Assembly: GCA_002803225.1 (NCBI GenBank)
Contig: NXFV01002076.1
Coordinates: 143,050 to 207,049 of the forward strand
Length of the DNA stretch: 64,000 nt
Direction of reading: 5' to 3'
Source: Gamarada debralockiae
Lineage: Eukaryota > Ascomycota > Leotiomycetes > Helotiales > Hyphodiscaceae
The position numbers were made by a program, and so were the translations under genes. Position 1 is the first letter of the stretch; each line of letters starts with the position of its first letter. Below are positions 34,519 through 45,105 of this stretch, piece after piece. A model generated the notes under the pieces. The model was not told where the DNA came from, did no database searches, and saw only the letters and a list, made by a program, of their open reading frames with translations.

Positions 34519-37500
34519 ATGGCTAAAACATTGACAATTAACACTACTGATATCATGGGTTCCTGTCTAGAATTCACCAAAGTCGAGGAATTCCCTAAAT
34601 ACGACGAGACTCTCGAATTCCCCAAGTACGAAGAACCTATAGCTTTCCCGAGCTACGACGAATCGTTACACCTCCCACAACACGAAGAATCCGTCGAATT
34701 CCCCAAGTACGAAGAACCTCCAGAATTCTCCGATTTCGACCAATCCATTGGAATCATGGCGGACATCAATACCTCTCCTCGTTCTCCTGTTTCTCCCTCC
34801 CACAGACAACTCGATGATGTCGTGAGAACTCCTGGTCGCAAACCCTCCCCTCAACCTACACACTTCAGCGTCCCACCTAAGAATGGGAATGGAAATGGAC
34901 ATCGAGTCTTGCGGTCTGCGACGGTTGGATATATTGCTCCCGAGTTCAAGGGCAAGGCGGCACAAATGCTTCAGGGTAAGGTTTCCATGATGAGGGTGAA
35001 GCACTGCTCTGACATTTTATAGTCAAGAACAAGCTCGAGACCAATGCTTGGGTCCCGGAGAAGCTCATCGACGAACAAATCGATTGGTTCTACAACGATC
35101 TGGGAATCGACGATGTTTACTTCCAGCTCGAGAGTGTTGATGCTATCGCCAGTAACATCACCTCCCTCTATGCAGCCAAAGTTGCGGCATATGCTCGCAA
35201 GGACAAACGTCAGGAGATCAGACTAGACATGGAAGCCGAGGACCATGCCATCTATATTGATACAAGTGAACCTGGTGTGAACAATATTTCTGGGCCAAGA
35301 TATGAGCACAGACTCGAGTCGAAGTACCTTGACACTTCTACGGACAAAGTGAGCTTCCGTGTCGAGACTTTCCGCTCTCCAGGTAATCTGGTAGGATCCG
35401 TTTCGTCAAAGACCACGATGCGATGTTACTTCGTGTACCAGTGTCAATTCGTTGACTCCAACCCTTCACCCCAAGAGACACGACTCGAAGTGATCGCAGA
35501 TCGCATGTTCCTCGCAAAGGCGACGAAGAATACGAAACAAATCTACCAGGAAATTATTGAGCTCGCAGTCGCCAGAACCGGTCCTGTGATTGAGGTCTTC
35601 GATATCGAGGGCTCGAAAGAAAAGAGACTCGTCGTGGCCTTCCGCAGACGCACCGCATTGGGCCTGTTCAGTGCTCTCAGCGATCTCTATCACTACTATG
35701 GCGTTACTTCCACAAGAAAGTATGTCGAACAATTCAGCAATGGTATTGCTGTCATTTGTCTCTACCTCAAGCCTGCTACTATCGATTCCAAGATCAAGTA
35801 TCCTCCCCTCGAGCAATCAATCCATCAGATTACTAAGGAGATATCCTTGCTGTACTGTATTCCCCAGAACAAGTTTCAGTCACTGTTCGCTAGCGGTCGA
35901 CTTAGCCTGCAGGAGACCATCTATTCTCACTGCCTCTGGGTATTCGTCCAGCATTTCCTCAATCGTCTTGGTAAGTCATAACTCACATCCATGAAGAGAT
36001 CACCTACTGATACTTCGCAGGTTCCGAGTATGCTTCTTTGATGTCTGCATTGGACCCGAACAACAGCGGCCACGCCGAAATTCTGTCAAAGATTAAGCGT
36101 CGACTGCGCACAGAGACCTTCACTGCGGACTATATCTACGACATTATAGTTCTGTACCCCGAACTTGTCCGATCATTGTACGCCTCCTTTGCAAGCACCC
36201 ATCTCACCCTTGGGCCTGGATACGAAGCAGAGTTCATCCCACCTACACCATCAGCTGAAGTTCTGTCTGATAACCAGTTGAAGGAGATGATCTCCAAAAC
36301 TGTAAATAATGAGCACGAGGAGATGGTCATGACCGCCTTTCGATTGTTCAACACCGCTCTTCTCAAGACCAACTTCTACACTCCTACAAAAGTTGCTCTC
36401 AGCTTCCGCCTGAACCCATCCTTCCTCCCAGAGATTGAGTACCCTCAACCATTGTACGGAATGTTCTTGGTGATCAGTTCCGAGTCTCGAGGATTCCATC
36501 TTCGCTTCCGGGATATCGCAAGAGGAGGAATCCGAATTGTCAAGTCACGAAACCGTGAAGCATATTCAATTAATGCGCGATCGATGTTTGACGAGAACTA
36601 TGGTCTCGCCAACACACAGCAACGCAAGAACAAAGACATCCCAGAAGGTGGCTCGAAAGGAGTCATTCTTTTGGACGCCAATCAACAGGACAAGGGCAGC
36701 GTGGCTTTCGAGAAATATATTGACAGCATCATGGACCTTTTATTGCCAGCAGAGACACCTGGCATCAAGAATCCCATCGTTGATCTTTATGGCAAGCAAG
36801 AAATCCTCTTCATGGGACCTGACGAGAACACGGCAGACCTCGTAGATTGGGCTACCTTGCATGCTCGCAAGCGTGGTGCACCATGGTGGAAGTCCTTCTT
36901 CACAGGCAAATCTCCCAAGCTCGGAGGTATTCCCCATGATGCTTATGGAATGACTACCCTGTCAGTTCGCGAATACGTTAAGGGCATCTACCGAAAGCTC
37001 GACCTCGACCCCAGCATGGTTCGGAAGATGCAAACCGGAGGACCAGATGGTGACTTGGGAAGCAACGAGATCCTCCTCAGCAATGAGAAGTATACTTCAA
37101 TCGTTGACGGCTCTGGTGTCCTTGTTGATCCGAATGGAATTGATAGAGAGGAGTTACTGCGTCTTGCCAAGAAGCGTGTCATGATTTCGGAGTTCGATAC
37201 CTCGAAGCTCTCAAAAGCAGGATATCGGGTTCTTATCGACGAAAACAACGTTACTCTTCCTAGCGGCGAACTTATCAACAACGGCACCATGTTCCGCAAC
37301 ACCTTCCATCTTCGCGAAACTGGTCTTACTGACTGCTTCGTCCCCTGCGGTGGCCGCCCTGAGTCGATTGATCTCTCCAGTGTCAGCAAACTCATCAAGA
37401 AAGGCAAATCCACTATTCCTTACATCGTCGAAGGTGCCAACTTGTTCATCACTCAGGATGCTAAGCTTCGTCTTGAAGCTGCCGGATGTATTCTCTTCAA

Positions 37501-38075
37501 GGATGCTTCTGCCAACAAGGGAGGTGTGACTTCCTCGTCCCTGGAAGTCCTTGCAAGCTTGAGCTTCGACGACAAGGGGTTCGCGGAGAACATGTGCGTT
37601 GGCAATGATGGCAACCCACCAGAATTCTACAAAGCCTACGTCAAGGAAGTCCAAGAGACCATTAAGGAGAACGCGAGATTGGAATTCGAAGCTATCTGGA
37701 GAGAACACAAGGAGACCAAGATCCCGCGAAGCACCCTCAGTGATACCCTCAGTGTTGCTATCACCAAGTTGGATGAGGAGTTGCAGGGGACCGATCTTTG
37801 GAAGAATGAGAAGCTTCGACGATCGGTTTTGGAGGACGCACTGCCCAGATTGCTTTTGGAGAAGATTGGTTTGGATCTCATCATCGAGAGAGTTCCTGAT
37901 AACTATCTCCGAGCCATCTTCGGTAGCTATCTCGCCAGTCGTTTTGTCTACGAGTTTGGTGGATCACCTAGCCAGTTTGCTTTCTTTAATTTGTAAGTCC
38001 TCACTTGTCCTATCCCCACAACACGCTGCTAACATAAACAACAGCATGTCAAAGAGAATGGCCAAAGTTCAGTAA
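34519..38075 (+). CDS. GDH2: NAD-specific glutamate dehydrogenase (large fungal type)
   Basis: Catabolic enzyme converting glutamate to 2-oxoglutarate and ammonium with NAD. From ATG 34519, exons 34519-34975, 35023-35970, 36021-37992 and 38045-38075 give 1135 codons; yeast Gdh2 has 1092. Conserved blocks are HRVLRSATVGYIAPEF, RCYFVYQCQFVD, the catalytic-domain RGGIRIVKSR, RKNKDIPEGGSKGVIL and MGPDENTADLVDW, GGRPESIDL, and the end FVYEFGGSPSQFAF. A striking N-terminal feature is six 9-residue repeats (34591-34752). The last exon is 31 nt. An upstream in-frame exon (34232-34408) could join through a perfect GTAAGT...TTCAG intron (34409-34485), extending the protein to 1205 codons. Either this is the real start or that exon is 5' leader; I chose the conservative start. 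Confidence 0.93.
34591..34752 (+). repeat. Six tandem 27-bp repeats coding 9-residue FPKYEE units
   Basis: In-frame coding repeats FPKYDETLE, FPKYEEPIA, FPSYDESLH, LPQHEESVE, FPKYEEPPE and FSDFDQSIG. Copies have diverged at both protein and DNA level, so the array is not recent. It sits in the poorly conserved N-terminal region of the glutamate dehydrogenase. Confidence 0.9.
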
Positions 38076-38759
38076 AGAAAAACATGCATGTTGAAGCATT
38101 TGAAGTTTGTGGGTGGTAATCGTCATTTGGCATCTTGCATGAAACAATCATACGTTGTGGATTAGTTGGCGTTAAATGCGTGATAGGTGTTGATGGTGTG
38201 TTGTTTGCTACATATGGAGAGAAAAGTGCTGTATCTGCCTCCTGTGCTCAGGATCTTGTGTGCCTCCTTTTGCGTACTTAGAGTCTGCTGGACCTTTGAA
38301 TAGAATTGTTTCACTTTAGGTCTCATTTTGAGAGACCAACTAGCAGAAGATCACGGTTCCTCATCTCATTTCTGGATAAAAGACGAGAGGCTGTGCCCTT
38401 TCGTCTGGAAGGAAAATCAAGCATACCAAGCAGTTTTCATCTAACTGACGAATCGACGATGGTCGTGTGTCTTGGTAATCGTTTTGTTCCATATCACTCA
38501 TCAACAGTGAGGAGACACTCAAAAAGACCTCGCAAGTCTATCTAGCAGATAAGCGATAGCCATCGTCTCTTCGAGGAAAGTACTGCCCAAGCCCGGTATC
38601 TCAGACTTTCTCTCATCTTGAATCTTTGCTGGTGTCTGGATTTTGACTGTCCGGAACCGTATTCCACGTCACCCCACTCTTATCCCTTCCAACGTGTTCT
38701 GACTAGCCTTTCCTCAACAACATATCAACACTTCCTCAACTCCGGCTTACCGGATCAAA
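38076..38759. other. Intergenic
   Basis: About 680 bp containing the glutamate dehydrogenase 3' flank and the former promoter of the SDR relic. No gene was seen. Confidence 0.45.
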
Positions 38760-39546
38760 ATGGGTCGTCTACAAGGAAAGAACATCCTCATAACGGGAAG
38801 AAGCAGTGGTACCGATCTCGCCTCAGCCATCGAGTTTCACGGCAAAGGCGTACGCGTTGCAATCTGCGGTCTGGATCAGGACCGACTCTCCGCTGCATCC
38901 CTCTCACTCGGGCCCCCACCATATCGCCATCGAAGCCGATGCCAGCAACCTCTCGGATCTCGATCATCTTTTCGCTGAATTGAAAGAACAGGACTTTCGA
39001 TCACCTCGATGCGCTGTTTGTCAATTGCTGGACTCAGCCAGTTCGGACCGTATACGAGCGTGACGGAGGAGAGCTTCGATGAAATAGTGGCTTTGAATCT
39101 CAAGGGAGCATTCTTCACTGTTCAGAAAGTGCTGCCATTCCTCCGGCTTGGAAGTTAGGAACTTCTGAACGCATCCGTGGTAGCGATGAAGCGTTGACCG
39201 AACTGCACTGTTGTTTCTGCGATGAAAGCTGGACTGGTCAGTTTGGCTAAGAACGATGAGTTCGGAACTCACTACTAAGTTGGGGATTCGAGCTAGTACG
39301 ATTAGTCCGGGGCTGACGGATACGTTGATGTTTGAGAGGATTTCGGGAAGGAACAAGGCGACGGGATGAAAGCCATGCACGAAGACAGAAATCCGAGCAG
39401 AAGGATTGCCAGACTGGAGGAAATTGCAAACTTGGCTGTGTATTTTGCTAGTGATGAAGTGCATGTGTGGTTGGAGCCGATTTGTGATTGATGGAGGCGT
39501 GGGTTCGATTTCGGAGGGCGTTGCTTCAACAAACAAACCTCGATAG
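38760..39546 (+). pseudogene. Short-chain dehydrogenase/reductase, pseudogene
   Basis: A classical SDR gene broken by several indels. It starts MGRLQGKNILITGRSSGTDL, where the cofactor-binding GGSSGIG is altered to GRSSGTD. Later blocks appear in other frames: AIEADASNLSDLDHLFAELK, then QFGPYTSVTEESFDEIVALN, LKGAFFTVQKVLPFLR, CTVVSAMKAGLVSLAKN at the active-site region (family Y-x-x-x-K replaced by S-A-M-K), MKAMHEDRNPSRRIARLEEI, and a terminal GSISEGVA before TAG at 39544. All segments of a roughly 250-residue SDR remain in order. Stops occur after LRLGS and in the post-catalytic part. The catalytic Tyr and the TGxxxGxG motif are damaged, so inactivation is clear. Confidence 0.75.
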
Positions 39547-39942
39547 AACCTTGAAAGGTCATCGCTATGTTCATAAATTGATCATCCCACCCTCAATCTA
39601 ACCTCAATATTATTGCCAGATGTCCAACCCCCTTTCTCGAATTTCTCTTCCATCAAACTTGCAATATTCTGGCTGGCGACTCCCATCTAGGGTGGCAAAT
39701 TGTCCGTACCTCTCGTCTGAGTGATCACTGATCGACTAATTCAGCCCGGGGGCCTTCCCATATTCGCGTGATCAGTTATATGAAAGAGAACGCTTAACCA
39801 TCAGAATCGATAGATAAGAAGTGGATCTTTTATCTCTAGTCTTCTTGAGAAATGACACATCACTAACGTACCTTACCCAAAGCTTTGAGGGCACTCTAAA
39901 GATTTGGCAGACACATAGTCTGGCGATGAATACTCGAAGTCG
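39547..39942. other. Intergenic between relics
   Basis: About 400 bp with no coding signal. Confidence 0.4.
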
Positions 39943-40301
39943 ATGGCGAGTCTTACCATGGGGTATCATGAATACATTCTGTCAGCGATCGTCTTGAGCA
40001 TTGGCCCACCTTTCCGACAATCAATGTCGACAAATTGTAAGCCTTACGCGGATTACTCTTTGATATGTTGGACACTACTAATCATTCCTCAGTGCCATTC
40101 GTGGTCACCATCGTCGTTGCCTTACTCTTCTCGTCATATATGCTCTTCGACCCATCGGAATGGCTGGCGAAATTCATGCAATTAATACCAATGAGCTGGA
40201 ACTTCCGCTCATTTATCCTTATCCTAGGCGTAGGATATATTGCGATAGCCTGGACATCAGAACAATATCTCCTGCCCCGTCTCGCAAAATACATAGGGTG
40301 A
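39943..40301 (+). pseudogene. C-terminal fragment of a P5-type cation-transporting ATPase
   Basis: Only the last about 90 residues of a Ypk9/ATP13A2-like P-type ATPase remain. EYILSAIVLSIGPPFRQSM leads into an intron (40037-40092, GTAAGC to CTCAG) that still joins in phase. The second part continues with FVVTIVVALLFSSYMLFDPS, then EWLAKFMQLIPMSWNFRSF and ends LLPRLAKYIG with a TGA. This is the last pair of membrane helices of the family. The catalytic domain and all earlier helices are missing upstream, so it is a truncated leftover rather than a gene. The preserved splice sites and clean frame suggest a fairly recent loss. Assignment to the P5B subgroup is from recall. Confidence 0.55.
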
Positions 40302-40303
40302 GC

Positions 40304-40772
40304 CTAGGCAGTATTTAACACCAGCTTCCAAGAGAAACGAACGATACAGTCTTTGATCGCCCGGATGTATGTCATGTAGACAGCTGACCGACAATCGCCC
40401 ACTTCGAGCCCAGAATGACTATCATGCCTGTGAGCTATGTGTATTTTGGGAGGGGTAGTTGGCCTGGAGAGAACTCTGCCTTGTTGAATCTCGTCTGGGG
40501 AAAGTTTGTTGGGGTCTGTGACCCCGATGTTCGTTCCATTATTCAGCTGCACGTCAGTCGGCATGGTTCTGCAACTTCTCTCGAGGCCTGCGAAGAACTC
40601 ACAACTATTGGATAGCTTGCGGTAATGATGGTGTAGAATATCAGGGTGACTAGGATGACATAGTCGTCAGGTTCGAGATTCTCGTGTTTGAGATGTCGGA
40701 AGACGATTCGGGAGAGGACTATGCGACGGCCGTCAAGAGGCAGGCACTGTCCACAATCGCGTAGTTGTCCAT
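40304..40772 (-). pseudogene. Pth11-like receptor / rhodopsin-domain membrane protein relic
   Basis: The minus strand begins MDNYAIVDSACLLTAVA, then shifts frame to IVLSRIVFRHLKHENLEPDD with YVILVTLIFYTIITASYPIV. After an intron-like gap comes LNNGTNIGVTDPNKLSPDEI, and later AVYMTYIRAIKDCIVRFSWK. The order (membrane helix, charged loop plus DDYVILV helix, NGTN-containing loop, next helix) is that of the N-terminal part of fungal Pth11-like GPCRs with the rhodopsin-like CFEM-less domain. The rest of the receptor is missing. It abuts the ATPase tail, so two unrelated truncated genes meet head-on here. Confidence 0.4.
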
Positions 40773-41047
40773 TCTTTGGATATTTGGTGATAAAGAAGGT
40801 GAGAGATGATTAGGGATGGGATCGTGTTGGAAATTGGAAATTTAACGTCGAAAGCCACTGGACGAGAAACTCAATCCGGCACTGAATGTGGAAAGAGCGA
40901 CCCAATTGCCTGCCCGGATTGGCGGCAGGATGCTAGTAGTGAATACCATCATTGCAAAATCGAACAAGTTCAGAAGAGGCATGGAAGAAGAAATCGGGCA
41001 AGTCATTTGACTTTTCTAAACCCAACCTCCTCCGTTTTAGCCTTCAC

Positions 41048-44000
41048 CTACCACTCGTAATTTTCATATTCCCAACAAACTTCATATCCCAGTGTCTCAT
41101 AGAACCCCCGAATCACAACCCAATCAATGAAAACCCCCTCTATGCCTCTCTCCCTCATGTTCTCCATAGCCCTCACCAAAAGCGCCAATCCGACTCCTTT
41201 CTTGCGCGCACTCTCATCTACACCAACACAAGCAATCAATCCGGTCTTCTCTTTCGATGGCATGAGTGGTAGGAAAGCAAACCCTTGACAGAGCATGGAA
41301 GATGGAGAACACATCAAAGTCCATCCGACTTGGGCGCCCGTCGCGTCAAATGCAACCATGACTTCGTGATGTTGGTTGGCGGCTGCGTGACGCTCGTATG
41401 CTTCAATCCAAGCCTGCCATTGTTTAGCATAAGATTTTCAATCGCCCAAAGACTTTGGAGGAACGATTGAGACTGACGTAACCAAAAGAAGGTGCGGAAG
41501 AAGAATGGAGGTATAATGTGGAACAAAGGAGTCAAGAAAGCGGTTAACAAAGTCTCAGTAGCTCTGAGCAACGAGAAGACATTGGGGAATGAGAGGAGTA
41601 TATGATGGCATAGACTATCCTCGACATTCGTTGAAATACGGTGTGAGATTGAACTGACAATCGTTCAAAGGGGATGAGTAAATGGGATGTGTATGCGACG
41701 AACCTTGTTTGAGGAGAAATTGGCGCGTTGCTTGACCATGCATTCTTCGTAAAGAGCCGGTGACCATGGAGAGTAAGTGAGGGGTAGCTTGGCAACTCGT
41801 TCGAGGACTGCAGGTGGTGCGACGTCGGTCTTGATACTGCGGAACAAGTCTCGGACAGTTGGTTCTGTGGATTTTCGGAATCCTATTTAGTAATATATTA
41901 GCGACACCATGATCAATAGAATAGGATGGATCAATCCATCAAATCAGTTAAGCGATTCGATATTGGTCACCAAAATGGGTTCAGCCATTGGATTTATGAT
42001 CATATATTGAAGATCAGTGATCGAAATGGGAACACACCTCTATGCAGAAAGAAGTCTTTATCCTTCATATCGATGGGCACGCCGGGCCACAGACGAGGGA
42101 AGCTAGATCCAATTCCAAGTGGAAGAGGATCCTTTGCGGTTAGTTTCAACTCATATATTGCTCTATTAATGAGAGCCGTCCCAATGCCCTTGCCTCGATG
42201 CTCTGGCAGAACTCCAATAATGGAAATCTTCGCAAGTCCTCCGCCGACAAACGATAGACAGAAGCCACTGTCATGAACGAAATGCCGGCCATACTTTTGG
42301 CCAAGGATTCCGGTCAGACGCTCACGCTCAATGGCCCAGCTAGGGAAGATCTTTTGCCAAAGCGTCAAAATATGATCGATATCGCGTTCTGAGCCGTCGA
42401 ATAATCGAATAGACGATCTAGAGTGGAGCTCCACATTCCGCGTTCCAACGGGGAGGGTACCGAGGGCCTTGGTCGCTCCAAATATCACATCCACAGCCGA
42501 CTTAAATGCAGGAAGCGTGGGCTCGTAGATCGCGATGTAGTTCTTGATCTCATCTTTTTCCTCGAGGAAGTCGTAGGGATCACATGTTGCCACCACGACC
42601 AACTTGTTTCCCAATTTCTTTCCTAGAGAAAGTCCAAAGTCCTTCTGGTAAGAGGCCAGGCTGGCATTCCTCGTTGCCAAAATCACTGTATCAGCCTCGG
42701 CGATTGCGTTCTCGCTTTCGGCGGATAGTGGGGCTGAATCATGAAATTGGATGTTCACAATAGATGGATTTTGGGCTCGAAGAAGATCGATATACGTGGC
42801 TGGTGTGTAGGGTTCCCGCGTCTTCTCCTCGCCGCTTTCCACTGCACCACCTCCCAAAGGCGTCCTTCCTGGGCTTGCAAAAACGATTTTCGCAGTTGGG
42901 TCCTTGGATATTGGGAAAATCCCTGATTCGCAGCGAACGACTGTTGTGCTCTTAGCGTATATCTCGGATGCGAGGTTTTCTTGGTCCCTCTTATGGACAG
43001 TTCTTGATGGTGAGGACTGCGAAAGATACTGTAAAAATGCCCGAGTCAGCAATCGTTCAATCTTGGAGGGTGATAGTTCAGCGGGTTCATGAGCTTCCTT
43101 CCTTAAGAATACACTCAAGGAAGTCGAACTCAAAAATTATGGGAAGCTGGGAATCATCACTCGGAGATATACACACTCTGGCTTTGAGATCCTTTACCCG
43201 ATCTACAGAAGTCTGTATGGCGTCTTGAGACAATTCTCCTGATCTCACAGCTTGCACCACTTGTTCAATTGCGCCCAATTGGGCAGACATGGTGTGGCAG
43301 ATCATCACGCAATCCGTTCCCGCCTTCAAAGCCATGATCGCACCCTTCTCAGTGCCATAGATTGCCCTCACACCGTCCATTTCCAGACAGTCGCTGATAA
43401 TTAGACCCTCATACTTCATCTCGTCCCTCAGTATTTTGATCGCGTCAGGACTTAGACTTGCGGGTAATTTAGATTCTCCAATTCCAGGCATCGAAATGTG
43501 CGCAGTCATCACCGATTCAACCCCCTCGGCCACGGCTCTCCTGAACGGAACTAACTCACAGCAATCTAATTGAATTTTACTCTTCGAGATGATAGGCAAT
43601 CCATAATGCGAATCAACCGCCGTATCGCCGTGACCAGGAAAATGCTTCACGCAAGGCACAATTCCCCCTTGTTGTAAGCCCTTGATCTGAGCTGAGACGA
43701 ATCGTCCAACAGTTTCTGGGTCATCTGACGGGGATCTGACTCCGATCACGGGATTCTTAGGTTCTGAATTGATATCAGCGATTGGTGCGTAGTTCATGTT
43801 GATCCCAAAACTCTTCAGAACTTCTGCGGTCGCTGATGAAACTTTGGATGCGTTTGAAGCGTCGCCAGTTGCTCCGAGTGCCATGGAACCAGGCATCTGA
43901 GCTGCGATCGGTGCTTTGATGCGTGTGACCAGGCCATTTTCTTGGTCTATTGCGATGAAAAGAGGATTGCCGGACTCTCGAGCTAGGTTTTGCAGAGACG

Positions 44001-44549
44001 TCGTCAGATTTAAGAGCTGCGGTCCATCCGAAACGTTCCGTTGGAACAGAATGACGGCTCCCACTTTGTGCTTCGCAATCAGGGTCTTGATATCGTTGCT
44101 GGGCACGTGACCATGAAATCCGACAATGAAAAGCTACCATTGTCAGTACAGAGACTCCTAATAGATGATAGATACGAAGTGTATGAATCGTTCCATCTGT
44201 TTGGGGGATTGGACTTCCAATCGTTCACTCTGACTGAATTCTCAATCACAGCTTCCATTGAGTGATGTCAACCTTTACTTGCGCAACCCACATGAGCGAT
44301 TTCATCTGAATAAATCACTCCCTCAACTTGAGCGATTTCGATTGAAAAGCGTCGTGAATTCATAAAACAATACGGCTGATGCATGCCCCATCGATTTGAT
44401 GAACACCCAAAGTGGGGGTGATTTCAGTCTGCAGTAGAGCGACAGGATGAATCGTTCAAACCATCAGAAGAAACACATCGTACCTGTCCTATATTGGCCC
44501 TCAACTCCTCGTCGGACCAAGGGGTTGAGACACTCGTCGTCGCTGTCAT
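41048..44549 (-). CDS. GH3 beta-N-acetylglucosaminidase fused to GNAT acetyltransferase
   Basis: Five exons (44549-44484, 44133-43177, 43028-42038, 41882-41704, 41413-41048) give 852 codons. The N-terminal third is a NagZ-type GH3 hydrolase: LFIVGFHGHVPSND, VILFQRNV, FIAIDQENGLVTR, the His-containing catalytic loop KHFPGHGDTAVDSHYGLP near 181-198, and the nucleophile region IISDCLEMDGV near 267. A middle linker domain (SEIYAKSTTVVR, DTVILATRNASLASYQKDFG) is as in GH3 enzymes. Two GNAT acetyltransferase folds follow: ISIIGVLPEHRGKGIGTALI and ACVGVDESARKKGVGLALLV, both with the acetyl-CoA R/Q-x-x-G-x-G/A type motif. No signal peptide, so it is cytosolic and probably recycles GlcNAc. Introns of 350, 148, 155 and 290 bp are far longer than elsewhere here. 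Junctions all keep phase. Confidence 0.85.
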
Positions 44550-45105
44550 TTTGAGAGATCTAAAAGTTGCAGACGTGACGGCAACGCGTGGCTTCCGGAT
44601 TCCCACCTCAGCTCCTTAAAGATCTCGAATCGTTCAAGCTGGCTCGTTTACCTGCAGGTCACCTCCACAACCCTTCTCCTTTGAAGTACCGTATTTGTCC
44701 TAGGCATTTCAACAAGTTGATGTAGGAATAAGCTTTGGTGTCACGTGTGATTTCTCGTGTTCAGATTTCGTTCCGGACTTTTGCGTTTCCCCGCGCATCG
44801 CGACAACATGCAACGTTTCATCTCCCCAGCTCGACAGCGACATGAACCTTAAAGCGTCGATCTCTTTACTAATCACAGTAGAGGTGGCAAGCCCGCCTGC
44901 TGGACAAACCCCATGCGGCAGGTCGTTGGGAGGATCGCGATAAGAAGGTAGTACTGAGTACTACCGTAGCTGTTCGAACACGGGCGAGGTGAGATAGCCG
45001 GGGTGGGTCTTATATCACGGACCTCATTCTCGTGATGGCTTCTCCTCTGGGTCCGGGAGTAGTACGTCTCGAGAACAAGAACCTCTGCTCAGGAGAACCG
45101 CAAGC
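44550..45105. promoter_or_regulatory. Divergent promoter region, GH3-GNAT / Atg22-like
   Basis: 556 bp between divergent start codons. It includes AATCGTTC at 44628-44635, the same octamer found repeatedly in the introns of the GH3-GNAT gene. No further element was identified. Confidence 0.45.

Noticed and set aside
43087..44106. Stand-alone GH3 gene ending at the TGA at 43087
   Set aside because: The last 30 codons do not look like GH3, and splicing 43029-43176 restores the expected LKAR-YLSQ continuation into the SEIYAKSTTVVR region.
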